Made by a program: the position numbers and the translations under genes
Shown: positions 1 to 6,317 of the stretch, piece by piece
Layout of the letters: each line of letters starts with the position of its first letter
Position numbering within the stretch: the first letter of the stretch is position 1
Source: Oscillospiraceae bacterium
GTDB lineage: Bacteria; Bacillota; Clostridia; Oscillospirales; Ruminococcaceae
DNA: 64,000 nucleotides
Direction: 5' to 3'
Assembly (NCBI GenBank): GCA_017521825.1
Contig: JAFXBK010000083.1
Span: 20,938-84,937 of the forward strand
Notes under the pieces: generated by a model
Seen by the model: only the letters and a program-made list of their open reading frames with translations
The model's database searches: none
What the model was told of the DNA's origin: nothing

Positions 1-1
1 A

Positions 2-1171
2 AACATTTATAACGGCGAAAATAATATAATTATCAAAGAAGCTGTTTTGCTCAAAATTCCCGGGGTTATGGAAATGCAGCTTGCTCCCGCAAATATCAAT
101 TTTGAGGAAACCGAACAGGCTATTATCAAAAATAAGGCCATTCTCAGCGGCATCCTCATAAAATACGGCGTTTCGGATATCGATGCTCTTGAAGAACTTG
201 CAAAAAATTATGTTGCAATCGAAAATGAAATTAAGGCGAGAGAAACACGTATTGACAGAATCACTGGTTTTATTCTCTTCAAAAATCTTGAAAATGAAGC
301 TCTCTTGATAGATACCGAAGTTCGTGAGATGGAAGAAATCAAAGACGAAATCGACGAAATTTGCGGTGATGAGGATCTTGGGAATTTCATTGCCGGAAGC
401 AAAGTCGTCATTTCTTCTTTCAAGGATAATTATGGAACTCCGGAAAATCTTTCCCAAAAAATTGAAACCTGCAAAAAAAATATTTCCGCTTACAAAGAAT
501 CCGAAAAAGAAGCGGAAAACATTCCCGAAGAATATCTTGGAATTTCCGACCCGCAGGCCTATCTTAAAGAGCTTAAGGATGCCATCGATTTGGAAAGCGA
601 CAGCTGTGATGCTGCTTCCGGTGAGAGAACCACTGCTCTGGTAAACCTCAGCAACTACAGCGAAATCCATCCCGACCCAAAAGCAGCTCTCGAAAGAACG
701 GAAAGAACTTTCAGCGAAAAAAACGCTCTACTCAAACACTGGATTCATATCAAAGAAGTCTTCGGCGAAGTTCGTGAAGAGTTCCGCGGAAACCCAATGG
801 AAAAACTTTCAGAAAGCTTTACAAATTATCTCGGAATGATTTCCGGCGAAAGAATTTCTTCCGAATTCCCAGACGATGAAAAGCTTGAAATGGAAATTTA
901 CAGCGGCAAAAACAAGCTTGATTATGGAAAACTTTCCGAAGGAACGAAGGAAACAGTTTCCCTTGCGTTCCGCCTTGCGGTTCTTGATCACTTATTCCCG
1001 GATGGCGGTGGAATCATCGTTTTCGATGATCCGTTTACTGATATGGATGCGGAACGCGCCGAAAAATCCTGTGAGCTTATCAAAAAATGTGCTGAAAATC
1101 ACCAGGTAATCTTCCTCACCTGTAATGAAGATTACAAAGAAAAGCTTAGGGGAAAAATTATTGATATTTAA
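2..1171 (+). CDS. SMC/YhaN-like ATPase, C-terminal part (5' end outside window)
   Basis: The reading frame is open from base 2, so the gene begins before the window; about 389 codons are visible. The middle is charged and probably coiled coil. The last 80 residues hold an ABC/SMC-type signature (KLSEGTKETVSLAFRLA) and a Walker B-like IIVFDDPFTDMD, followed by a switch region (VIFLTCNEDY). This is the C-terminal ATPase half of an SMC/RecN/YhaN-like protein, whose Walker A would lie upstream. Such proteins act in DNA handling or in conflict systems, but the exact role cannot be told from this part. A strong terminator follows directly. It probably belongs to the mobile element that ends in spoVT; that is inference from position. 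Confidence 0.75.
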   Translation, partial: NIYNGENNIIIKEAVLLKIPGVMEMQLAPANINFEETEQAIIKNKAILSGILIKYGVSDIDALEELAKNYVAIENEIKARETRIDRITGFILFKNLENEALLIDTEVREMEEIKDEIDEICGDEDLGNFIAGSKVVISSFKDNYGTPENLSQKIETCKKNISAYKESEKEAENIPEEYLGISDPQAYLKELKDAIDLESDSCDAASGERTTALVNLSNYSEIHPDPKAALERTERTFSEKNALLKHWIHIKEVFGEVREEFRGNPMEKLSESFTNYLGMISGERISSEFPDDEKLEMEIYSGKNKLDYGKLSEGTKETVSLAFRLAVLDHLFPDGGGIIVFDDPFTDMDAERAEKSCELIKKCAENHQVIFLTCNEDYKEKLRGKIIDI

Positions 1172-1212
1172 AAATAACACCCTGTGTTCAATCGAACTCA
1201 GGGTGTTATTTT
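1171..1212 (+). terminator. Intrinsic terminator after the ATPase gene
   Basis: A perfect 14-bp stem (aaaataacaccctg, 1171-1184, with 1199-1212) has an inner 4-bp stem and loop. It overlaps the stop codon of the ATPase gene. It also lies beyond the end of the convergent gene at 1221-1454, so it may work in both directions. Confidence 0.85.
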
Positions 1213-1220
1213 ATGCCTTT

Positions 1221-1454
1221 TCATTCTTTTATTTTTCTTGTTCCTTTGCATTCGGGATAATTTTCACAACCTAAAAATTTACCATACTTTCCCTCACGAA
1301 TGTACATCGTACCACCACATAATGGACATTTTTCTAAGGACATATGTTGTTCTTTCCACATTTCTCTTTCAATGCGTCTTCTTTCATATTCTCTTTGTCT
1401 TTCTTCTTTTTCTTGTTGTGCCTGCATAAATGCACACCAACCTGCACCTTTCAT
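1221..1454 (-). CDS. Small protein with topoisomerase-type C4 zinc finger
   Basis: This 77-residue protein has a charged, probably helical first half (EERQREYERRRIEREMW). Its second half is one topoisomerase C4-type zinc finger: CPLCGG, a YGKF linker, then CENYPEC. In topoisomerase I these fingers bind single-stranded DNA; stand-alone copies are common in mobile elements and their role is mostly unknown. The ATG start is preceded by AGAGGTG. It is convergent with the ATPase gene and just downstream of the small gene at 1473-1694 on the same strand, so the two may be co-transcribed. Confidence 0.75.
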   Translation of the reverse strand: MKGAGWCAFMQAQQEKEERQREYERRRIEREMWKEQHMSLEKCPLCGGTMYIREGKYGKFLGCENYPECKGTRKIKE

Positions 1455-1472
1455 TTTTACACCTCTTATAAA

Positions 1473-1694
1473 TTAATATCCATTAATCAGAAATTCAAGT
1501 TTATCAACATCTTCCTGCGTAAAATTGTCCGCATCTATACAGCAGTTTTGGCAGGCGCGGTAAAAAACGTCGTTATCAACATATGTAACACCCATATTTT
1601 TGATTTCTCTTGCAACTCGTTCGATATGTTCATCGCAAATTCCGTTGTAACCTGCTTCATCAATAAGGCCAAGCTGCCAGCCTTCAAAACCCAT
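1473..1694 (-). CDS. Small hypothetical protein
   Basis: A 73-residue acidic protein with no domain I recognise. It contains a C-x2-CC cluster (RACQNCCID) and an aromatic N-terminus (MGFEGWQLGLIDEAG). I chose the ATG at 1694 because TTGGGAGATGTTTTT lies just before it and gives a good Shine-Dalgarno site; a TTG at 1709 would put that site inside the gene. It probably forms a two-gene unit with the zinc-finger gene 18 bp downstream. Nothing in the sequence tells its function. Confidence 0.55.
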   Translation of the reverse strand: MGFEGWQLGLIDEAGYNGICDEHIERVAREIKNMGVTYVDNDVFYRACQNCCIDADNFTQEDVDKLEFLINGY

Positions 1695-1818
1695 AAAAAC
1701 ATCTCCCAACTATTATATTTTTATTATAACATTATAGAAGTATTATTCAAGAAAAAAAGATTTATATATTCGTCAAGCTGATTTTATTTTGTTAAAATGT
1801 AGTAAAGGAGGTTTTATT

Positions 1819-2196
1819 ATGCAAAAAACGATTCATAACAAACAAAACGGCCTTGATTACACTCTTTGCGTAGAATATTATCTCCCGAATCTTCTTCCTC
1901 CGCAAACCGGAGAAAAAGAAATCGGTATATGGGGTATGAGGCATCTCAGATATATAAAGCGGCACAGAAAAGTGCGGTACATAAATCTGCTGACAACCGG
2001 GAAACTGAACACATATCTTGCGAAAATTGACGAGCGTGCTCAAAATATGAAAGCGGTGCTCACAAAGCAAATAGCTGAACAAGAGAATGTAAATGAGATG
2101 CTCAAAGAGCGAAATCAGCTTGAATGGGCACAGAAAATGAATAACATTCGCAATAGGGTTGAAGAAATAATCAACAACAAAATCATCTTCAATTAA
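1819..2196 (+). CDS. tnpV: Transposon-encoded protein TnpV
   Basis: A 125-residue basic protein of the TnpV family, found in Tn4451-like and other clostridial mobilizable elements. Its biochemical role is unknown. The family signature is visible: a DYTL/YYLP N-terminal part, IGIWGMRHLRYIK, then AQ...EQENVNEMLKERNQ and NNIRNRVEEI at the end. The start ATG at 1819 has AAAGGAGG 7 bases before it. A paralogue lies at 60893-61267 on the other accessory region and shares most of these motifs. Two strong hairpins follow the gene. Confidence 0.85.
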   Translation: MQKTIHNKQNGLDYTLCVEYYLPNLLPPQTGEKEIGIWGMRHLRYIKRHRKVRYINLLTTGKLNTYLAKIDERAQNMKAVLTKQIAEQENVNEMLKERNQLEWAQKMNNIRNRVEEIINNKIIFN

Positions 2197-2200
2197 AGTT

Positions 2201-2235
2201 CTGGCTAAAATACGATGCCATCGTATTTTAGCCAG
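2201..2235 (+). terminator. Terminator-like perfect hairpin after tnpV
   Basis: A 16-bp perfect stem (CTGGCTAAAATACGAT with its complement) and a 3-base loop GCC, starting 5 bases after the tnpV stop. There is no T-run, so it may be a processing signal or protein site rather than a true terminator. Confidence 0.6.
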
Positions 2236-2265
2236 AAACCGTCAAATCTTATATATTATATTTTG

Positions 2266-2302
2266 CAAATATCCCCCCAAATATACTTTGGGGGGATATT
2301 TG
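2266..2302 (+). terminator. Second strong hairpin after tnpV
   Basis: A perfect 16-bp stem (CAAATATCCCCCCAAA, 2266-2281, with 2287-2302) around loop TATAC. It contains a run of six C and six G pairs. It most likely ends tnpV transcription and insulates the array that follows. Confidence 0.65.
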
Positions 2303-2321
2303 TTTATGCGGATATCGAGTA

Positions 2322-2811
2322 GTTCCACAAGAACCATAAACTGGTTCTACAAGACCATTAAAATTCTTTTTCAGATGGTTTAAAATTAAGTTGCAGAGCG
2401 AACTAGGACTGAAAGTACGGATTTTGGGTAAAAAAACAGCCAAAACCCGGACTACAAGGCCGTAAAAATTTTCGGCTTGTTGTATTAAAATATAGGTAGG
2501 ACATGAACAAAATCTTTTGATTTTGCCATGACTTGGCCTACGAGGCCAGGTAAAACAGGCCTACAAGACAGTAAAAAAATCTATTTCAGCAAGTTATAAT
2601 TTATTTAGAGTTTTTCAAAAGATTTGTACCTGTCCTGCGAGTACAGGTTTTACACTGAAAAGGGTCAAAAAATGGTCCTGTAAGGACCTAAAAAGATTCT
2701 TTTTGGCGGTCTATAATTAAAATGTGGCCCAACGGGTCCTTTTTTAGCCAAAAAACGGCCTAAAAAAGGACCTACAAGAGCGTGTTATTCTTTCCGCAAA
2801 AGTCTTAAAAT
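2322..2811 (+). repeat. Tandem array of hairpin + TAWAAT modules, non-coding
   Basis: No credible gene lies between 2236 and 3042. Instead a module recurs. Each begins with a small stem-loop whose loop reads CTACAAG or similar (CACAAG at 2326, CTACAAG at 2347, 2452, 2561 and 2772, CTGTAAG at 2678). After the 4-base closing arm come exactly 24 bases and then TAAAAT or TATAAT (2359, 2381, 2486, 2595, 2712, 2806). Most copies carry TAAAAA just after the hairpin. Stems differ in sequence but keep pairing, for example GGTCC/GGACC and TGGCC/GGCCA. A further copy, CTACGAG at 2538, is followed by TAAAAA at the same distance. The array lies directly before the parM-like gene, so it could be a centromere, a tandem promoter set or a small-RNA cluster. 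Confidence 0.7.
2735..2774 (+). repeat. Long hairpin within the array
   Basis: GGTCCTTTTTTAGCC pairs with GGCCTAAAAAAGGACC with one bulged base. It overlaps the last module of the array. Its T-run inside the stem is unusual and could work as an attenuator. Confidence 0.6.
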
Positions 2812-2930
2812 TTTATTACACACATCAGCACAAACACATAAAACTGAATAACATCGTCAGATACGCAATAATGATACTCCTGCCCAGTCACAGTCCGAGC
2901 GAGATAAAACCGTCACAGGCAATGAGGGCA

Positions 2931-2950
2931 GCCGGCAGTGACCTGCCGGC
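2931..2950 (+). other. GC-rich hairpin upstream of the parM-like gene
   Basis: GCCGGCAG, loop TGAC, CTGCCGGC: an 8-bp perfect stem in the 230-bp stretch (2812-3042) between the array and the parM-like gene. The rest of that stretch shows no gene and no clear promoter. Confidence 0.55.
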
Positions 2951-3042
2951 GGTTTAATTCCCGTGGGCTGAAAAGCCGTCTGATGAAAACAACAAAATGC
3001 AAACCAAGAAACCCGTTTTAATTACGAAAGGAGCGAATGCAA

Positions 3043-3960
3043 ATGAAAAAAATCAATGACAAATTCATTATCGGAATCGACCACGGTTATGGGAACATCA
3101 AAATGGCAAACTGCTGTTTCGAAGCAGGACTTCTTAAGTTTGATAACGACCCGCCCATTACCAGAAACATGCTCATCTATGAGGGAAAGAAGTATCTTAT
3201 CGGTGAAGGACATAAAGAATTCATCCCCGAAAAAGGAATGGACGAGGATTACTATATCCTGACACTTGCGGCGATCGCAAGAGAACTTTCCGAATATGAG
3301 ATGACAGAGGCAGATGTTATCATCGCCGCAGGACTTCCGCTCACATGGTTCGGTACTCAGAAAGAGGAATTCGTAAAATATCTTATGAAAAACAGAAAGG
3401 TGGACTTCGTTTTCAGAAGTACGGAATATCACATCACCATTTCAGATGTACGCGTTTATCCCCAGGGATATGCGGCCATTGTTGAAAATATCGGCTATCT
3501 CAAAGGCCTTACCATGGTTGCAGATATCGGAAACGGTACCATGAACATCTTCTGCACCCAAAGCGGCAAGCTGAAAGCAGAACATATGTTCACCGAGAAA
3601 TACGGAACTTATCAGTGTACCCTTGCGGTAAGGGAAAAATTCCTGCAGAAAACCGGCAGAGAGATAGACGATTTCATTATCGATGAGGTCTTGCAAAAGG
3701 GTACTGCCGATATTGACGAGGCAGATCTCAAAATTATCCGTGAAGCTTCGGAAGAATATGTCCGGAATATATTCAGAAAGCTTCGAGAACACGGTTATGA
3801 CGAAAAGACTATGAATCTCTGTATTGCCGGCGGCGGAGGATGCCTTATCAAAAACTTTTTTAATATCGAAGGAAAACGCATAAAGTTCGTTGAAGATATC
3901 AAGGCCGCCGCAAGAGGTTATGAATACATGGCTCTGCTGCAGCTTTCCAACGGGAGATAA
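3043..3960 (+). CDS. Actin-like ATPase of the ParM/StbA family
   Basis: A 305-residue actin-fold protein; ParM-type proteins polymerize with ATP and push plasmid copies apart. Visible nucleotide motifs are phosphate-1 near the N-terminus (IGIDHGYGNIKMA, residues 10-22), phosphate-2 (VADIGNGTMNIF, about 160) and the adenosine motif (CIAGGGGCLIK, about 260). I prefer ATG 3043 over ATG 3037, because AAAGGAG (3027-3033) is then 9 bases away rather than 3. It is followed two bases after its stop by a small ParR-like gene, the usual parMR order. The array at 2322-2811 sits where a parC centromere would be expected. The exact subfamily of actin-like protein is not resolved. Confidence 0.85.
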   Translation: MKKINDKFIIGIDHGYGNIKMANCCFEAGLLKFDNDPPITRNMLIYEGKKYLIGEGHKEFIPEKGMDEDYYILTLAAIARELSEYEMTEADVIIAAGLPLTWFGTQKEEFVKYLMKNRKVDFVFRSTEYHITISDVRVYPQGYAAIVENIGYLKGLTMVADIGNGTMNIFCTQSGKLKAEHMFTEKYGTYQCTLAVREKFLQKTGREIDDFIIDEVLQKGTADIDEADLKIIREASEEYVRNIFRKLREHGYDEKTMNLCIAGGGGCLIKNFFNIEGKRIKFVEDIKAAARGYEYMALLQLSNGR

Positions 3961-3961
3961 A

Positions 3962-4246
3962 ATGGTTATCCGCAGAATAAATCTCCGTTTTGACATTGAA
4001 AATCCGCTTGAGCGCAGGATATATGAATACCTTGAAGATTACGACGGCTCCCGTAATCAGTTTGTTATTGAAGCGCTCAACGAATACATCGAGAACGAAA
4101 CGGATAACGAAACCTGGCTTCTCGGCAGGATAAGAAGAATCGTCCGGGAAGAACTTAAAAATGCGGATTTCGCTTTTGGGGACGAAAAGCAAAACACAGA
4201 TGATAACGGCGCCTCCGTTCTTGAGGATCTTGAACTTTTTGGGTGA
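3962..4246 (+). CDS. ParR-like centromere-binding adaptor
   Basis: A 94-residue protein starting one base after the parM-like stop codon, with GGGAG inside the end of that gene as ribosome site. The N-terminal part (RRINLRFDIENPLERRIYEYLED, shown here as a description of residues 3-26) and the SRNQFVIEALNEYIEN stretch fit the ribbon-helix-helix fold of ParR-like DNA-binding adaptors. The acidic C-terminus (ASVLEDLELFG) resembles the tail by which ParR contacts the ParM filament. The assignment rests on position and general shape rather than on strong sequence identity. Confidence 0.65.
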   Translation: MVIRRINLRFDIENPLERRIYEYLEDYDGSRNQFVIEALNEYIENETDNETWLLGRIRRIVREELKNADFAFGDEKQNTDDNGASVLEDLELFG

Positions 4247-4248
4247 TA

Positions 4249-4309
4249 TGAGCCACTTTTGGCTCACGAAAAGATAAAAATATGGAATTTTGAGCCATTT
4301 TTGGCTCAA
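4249..4309 (+). repeat. Two copies of a TGAGCCA-N4-TGGCTCA palindrome
   Basis: TGAGCCA-CTTT-TGGCTCA (4249-4266) and TTGAGCCA-TTTT-TGGCTCAA (4290-4309) are about 42 bp apart centre to centre, roughly four helical turns. They lie directly after the ParR-like gene. They could be paired protein sites or back-to-back hairpins; neither has a T-run that would make a typical terminator. Confidence 0.7.
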
Positions 4310-4398
4310 AGCATAATTACTCGCTTAAAAGATATTGAAGGTGATAGAAACACAAGAACATAGACTTACCAGGAGAAAACGGTCTGTCTTATGATGTA

Positions 4399-4450
4399 AC
4401 AAGCAGGGAACTTGTATGGCAAGTTCCGCTTGTCAGGGGGATTCCCCTGA
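4399..4450 (+). other. Hairpin cluster, candidate origin of transfer
   Basis: ACAAGC..GGAACTTG pairs imperfectly with CAAGTTCC.GCTTGT (4399-4433), directly followed by TCAGGGG-GATT-CCCCTGA (4433-4450). Adjacent hairpins of this kind, in a non-coding gap (4310-4489) of an element that encodes a MobC-like protein and a MOBP relaxase, are typical of oriT regions. No nic site can be proven from the sequence alone. Confidence 0.45.
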
Positions 4451-4489
4451 AACCCTGATGAGGAATAAACCGGAAATACGAAAAGCATA

Positions 4490-4519
4490 TTGACAAAACG
4501 GTCGGTACACCGATATAAT
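4490..4519 (+). promoter_or_regulatory. Promoter with built-in operator for the HTH-kinase module
   Basis: TTGACA (4490-4495), an 18-base spacer, then TATAAT (4514-4519). The spacer contains the dyad CGGTACACCG (4503-4512), one base from the -10 box. The same dyad at the same place occurs in the promoter at 57924-57952, which drives a related HTH gene, so it is probably the operator of the repressor itself. Confidence 0.8.
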
Positions 4520-4541
4520 GTTGACAAAGGAGTGATTCATC

Positions 4542-4988
4542 ATGACCCTTCAGCTTTTATTGGATCAGAAGAATATTACCAAATATCATTTGTCAAAAAT
4601 AAGCGGTGTTCCGAAAACCACCATTATCGATATATGTACGGGAAAAAGTTCCATCGACCGCTGTTCCGCAAAAACGGTTTTTCAGATTGCAAAAGCACTC
4701 GGCTGCAGCATGGAAGATATTATGATGCTTGAAGAACCTAAAAGATATGATTCCGAAACCGGACTTCCGGAAGATGAAGCATATCTTGAATGTGCTCTTC
4801 CGAAGTATCTTCAAATATCTTTGGAAAATATGAAAGCATCCTGGGAAAAAGAAGACCGGGGAGAAAAAGATTACCATTGGGATTTGTATTGGGGAGAACT
4901 TAATGCGGATATAAATTCCGCGGAAGTTGAAAGAACAATTTCTTCCGAACAGGCCTGGTATCTGCGGAAAAAATACCTGAGAATGTAA
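4542..4988 (+). CDS. XRE-type HTH repressor, antitoxin-like partner of the HipA-like kinase
   Basis: A 148-residue protein. Residues 1-65 form a Cro/C1-type helix-turn-helix (KNITKYHLSKISGVPKTTI, then CSAKTVFQIAKALGCSMED). The rest is acidic, unassigned and probably the contact surface with the next gene product. ATG 4542 follows AAAGGAG. Its stop overlaps the ribosome site of the kinase gene, so both are one operon. The promoter just upstream carries a dyad likely bound by this protein. The DNA-binding domain is closely similar to that of the HTH gene at 57332-57901, where the partner is a nucleotidyltransferase instead of a kinase. Confidence 0.8.
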   Translation: MTLQLLLDQKNITKYHLSKISGVPKTTIIDICTGKSSIDRCSAKTVFQIAKALGCSMEDIMMLEEPKRYDSETGLPEDEAYLECALPKYLQISLENMKASWEKEDRGEKDYHWDLYWGELNADINSAEVERTISSEQAWYLRKKYLRM

Positions 4989-5002
4989 GGAGCTGATTTT
5001 TG

Positions 5003-5908
5003 ATGATAGATTTTACTGAACTTCCGAGAAAGAATAAGACCTACACCGGTGCAAACGGAAGCAAAATTTCGGTCATATATGAAGGCGAACAGTATATGCT
5101 CAAATTTCCTTCAAGCGCAAAGCTCAACAGGGATATGAGTTACGGAAACGGATGTGTTTCCGAATATCTCGGCTGCAAAATTTTTGAAAGCATAGGTATT
5201 CCTGTTCAGAAAACTCTGCTTGGAACCTACCGCCTTAACGGAAAAGAAAAAGTTGTTGTTGCCTGCAAGGATTTTACTTCCGCAGGAGTGGTTCTTCAGG
5301 ACTTTGCTTCGCTTAAAAACACAATAATAGATTCCGAACACAACGGTTACGGAACTGAACTTTCCGATATTATGCGGACTTTTGAGGACCAGACCGCAAT
5401 CGATCCGCAGGAGCTTAAAGAATGGTTCTGGAACGTTTTTATCGTTGATGCCTTCATTGGCAACTGGGACAGGCATAACGGAAACTGGGGGTTCCTCTAT
5501 GATGTGGAAAAAGATAAAATGACCATTGCTCCGGTTTATGACTGCGGAAGCTGTCTTTTCCCCCAGGCGGATGAAACAATTATGCAGAGAACCCTTGAAA
5601 GTCAGGAAGAAAGAGATATCAGAACTTTCAAAATCCCGACTTCCGGAATCAAAACCGGAGGGGAAAAGATAAACTATTTCGATTTTATTTCTTCACTTAA
5701 AAACTCCGACTGCAACAAGGCTCTGAAACGCATAATGCCTAAAATCGATATGAAAAAGATTAACGCAATAATCGATGAAACGCCGTATATAACCGATTTG
5801 CAGAAGACCTTCTACAAGACAATGCTTGCAGAAAGAAAAGCAAAAATCCTCGATTTTTCTTTGCAGAAACTTCGCAAACTCGAAAAAGCAAAAGAACAGG
5901 AAAGATAA
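5003..5908 (+). CDS. HipA/CtkA-like Ser/Thr kinase, probable toxin
   Basis: A 301-residue protein of the HipA-like kinase group; known members phosphorylate tRNA synthetases or other targets and cause growth arrest. Kinase marks are visible: a candidate ATP-binding lysine (YMLKF, residue 34), the catalytic-loop signature IGNWDRHNGNWGF and the metal-binding APVYDCGS. At about 300 residues it is shorter than E. coli HipA (440) and close to the compact CtkA-like forms. ATG 5003 lies 10 bases after AAGGAG, preferred over the TTG directly before it. It is paired with the HTH gene upstream, which suggests a toxin-antitoxin module that stabilizes the element. The cellular target is unknown. Confidence 0.8.
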   Translation: MIDFTELPRKNKTYTGANGSKISVIYEGEQYMLKFPSSAKLNRDMSYGNGCVSEYLGCKIFESIGIPVQKTLLGTYRLNGKEKVVVACKDFTSAGVVLQDFASLKNTIIDSEHNGYGTELSDIMRTFEDQTAIDPQELKEWFWNVFIVDAFIGNWDRHNGNWGFLYDVEKDKMTIAPVYDCGSCLFPQADETIMQRTLESQEERDIRTFKIPTSGIKTGGEKINYFDFISSLKNSDCNKALKRIMPKIDMKKINAIIDETPYITDLQKTFYKTMLAERKAKILDFSLQKLRKLEKAKEQER

Positions 5909-5921
5909 AATTACCACCATT

Positions 5922-5953
5922 AAAGACCGTCGGATTTTCCGCCGGTCTTTTTT
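5922..5953 (+). terminator. Intrinsic terminator after the HTH-kinase operon
   Basis: AAAGACCG (5922-5929) pairs with CGGTCTTT (5943-5950), with a short inner CGG/CCG stem, and the run of T continues to 5953. Confidence 0.85.
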
Positions 5954-5987
5954 GATGCAGAAATTTAAGGCAAAGGAGCTGATTTTA

Positions 5988-6317
5988 ATGAACAGAAATG
6001 AAAGAGAAAGGACCTTGCGGCTTGATTTGAGAGTTTCGCCGCAGGAAAAGAAAAAGATAGAATCCACCGCAAAGAAATGCGGGATATCCGTTTCGGAATA
6101 TATGAGGCAGAGGGCTTTGGGATTTTCTCCGAGAGAGATTCCGCCGTTAGAATTCTATTCCATTATGCGTAATCTTTATCAGATAAACGAAAAGCTTGAT
6201 AAATATTCCCCGGAAACGGAAAGAAAACTTGATTCCCTTATCGAAGATATGCGTCTGCAGTTTCTCGCGCCGGGGAAAGAAAACGCAGACGAGATAAAGA
6301 AATCGGTGAGCGGATAA
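5988..6317 (+). CDS. MobC-like mobilization accessory protein
   Basis: A 109-residue basic protein with an N-terminal ribbon-helix-helix-like segment (LRLDLRVSPQEKKKIESTAK, then GISVSEYMRQRALG), the usual build of MobC/MbeC-type relaxosome proteins. These bind oriT and help the relaxase open the strands. ATG 5988 has CAAAGGAG at good distance. The stop codon overlaps the start of the relaxase by one base (TAATG), so translation is coupled. The family is assigned by the RHH pattern and by direct linkage to a relaxase. Confidence 0.8.
   Translation: MNRNERERTLRLDLRVSPQEKKKIESTAKKCGISVSEYMRQRALGFSPREIPPLEFYSIMRNLYQINEKLDKYSPETERKLDSLIEDMRLQFLAPGKENADEIKKSVSG

Noticed and set aside
1344..1781. 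Plus-strand 145-codon frame over the two small minus-strand genes
   Set aside because: Phe/Ser/Ile-rich translation without ribosome site, while the opposite strand shows a zinc-finger gene with a proper start.
2249..2443. Minus-strand 64-codon frame in the hairpin array
   Set aside because: No ribosome site, runs through the C6/G6 hairpin and repeat modules; better explained as structured non-coding DNA.
2322..2811. Reading the TAWAAT array as classical sigma-70 promoters
   Set aside because: The -10 boxes are good, but no TTGACA-like -35 box stands at 16-18 bases; the bases there are TAAAAA-like. Promoter function is therefore left open.
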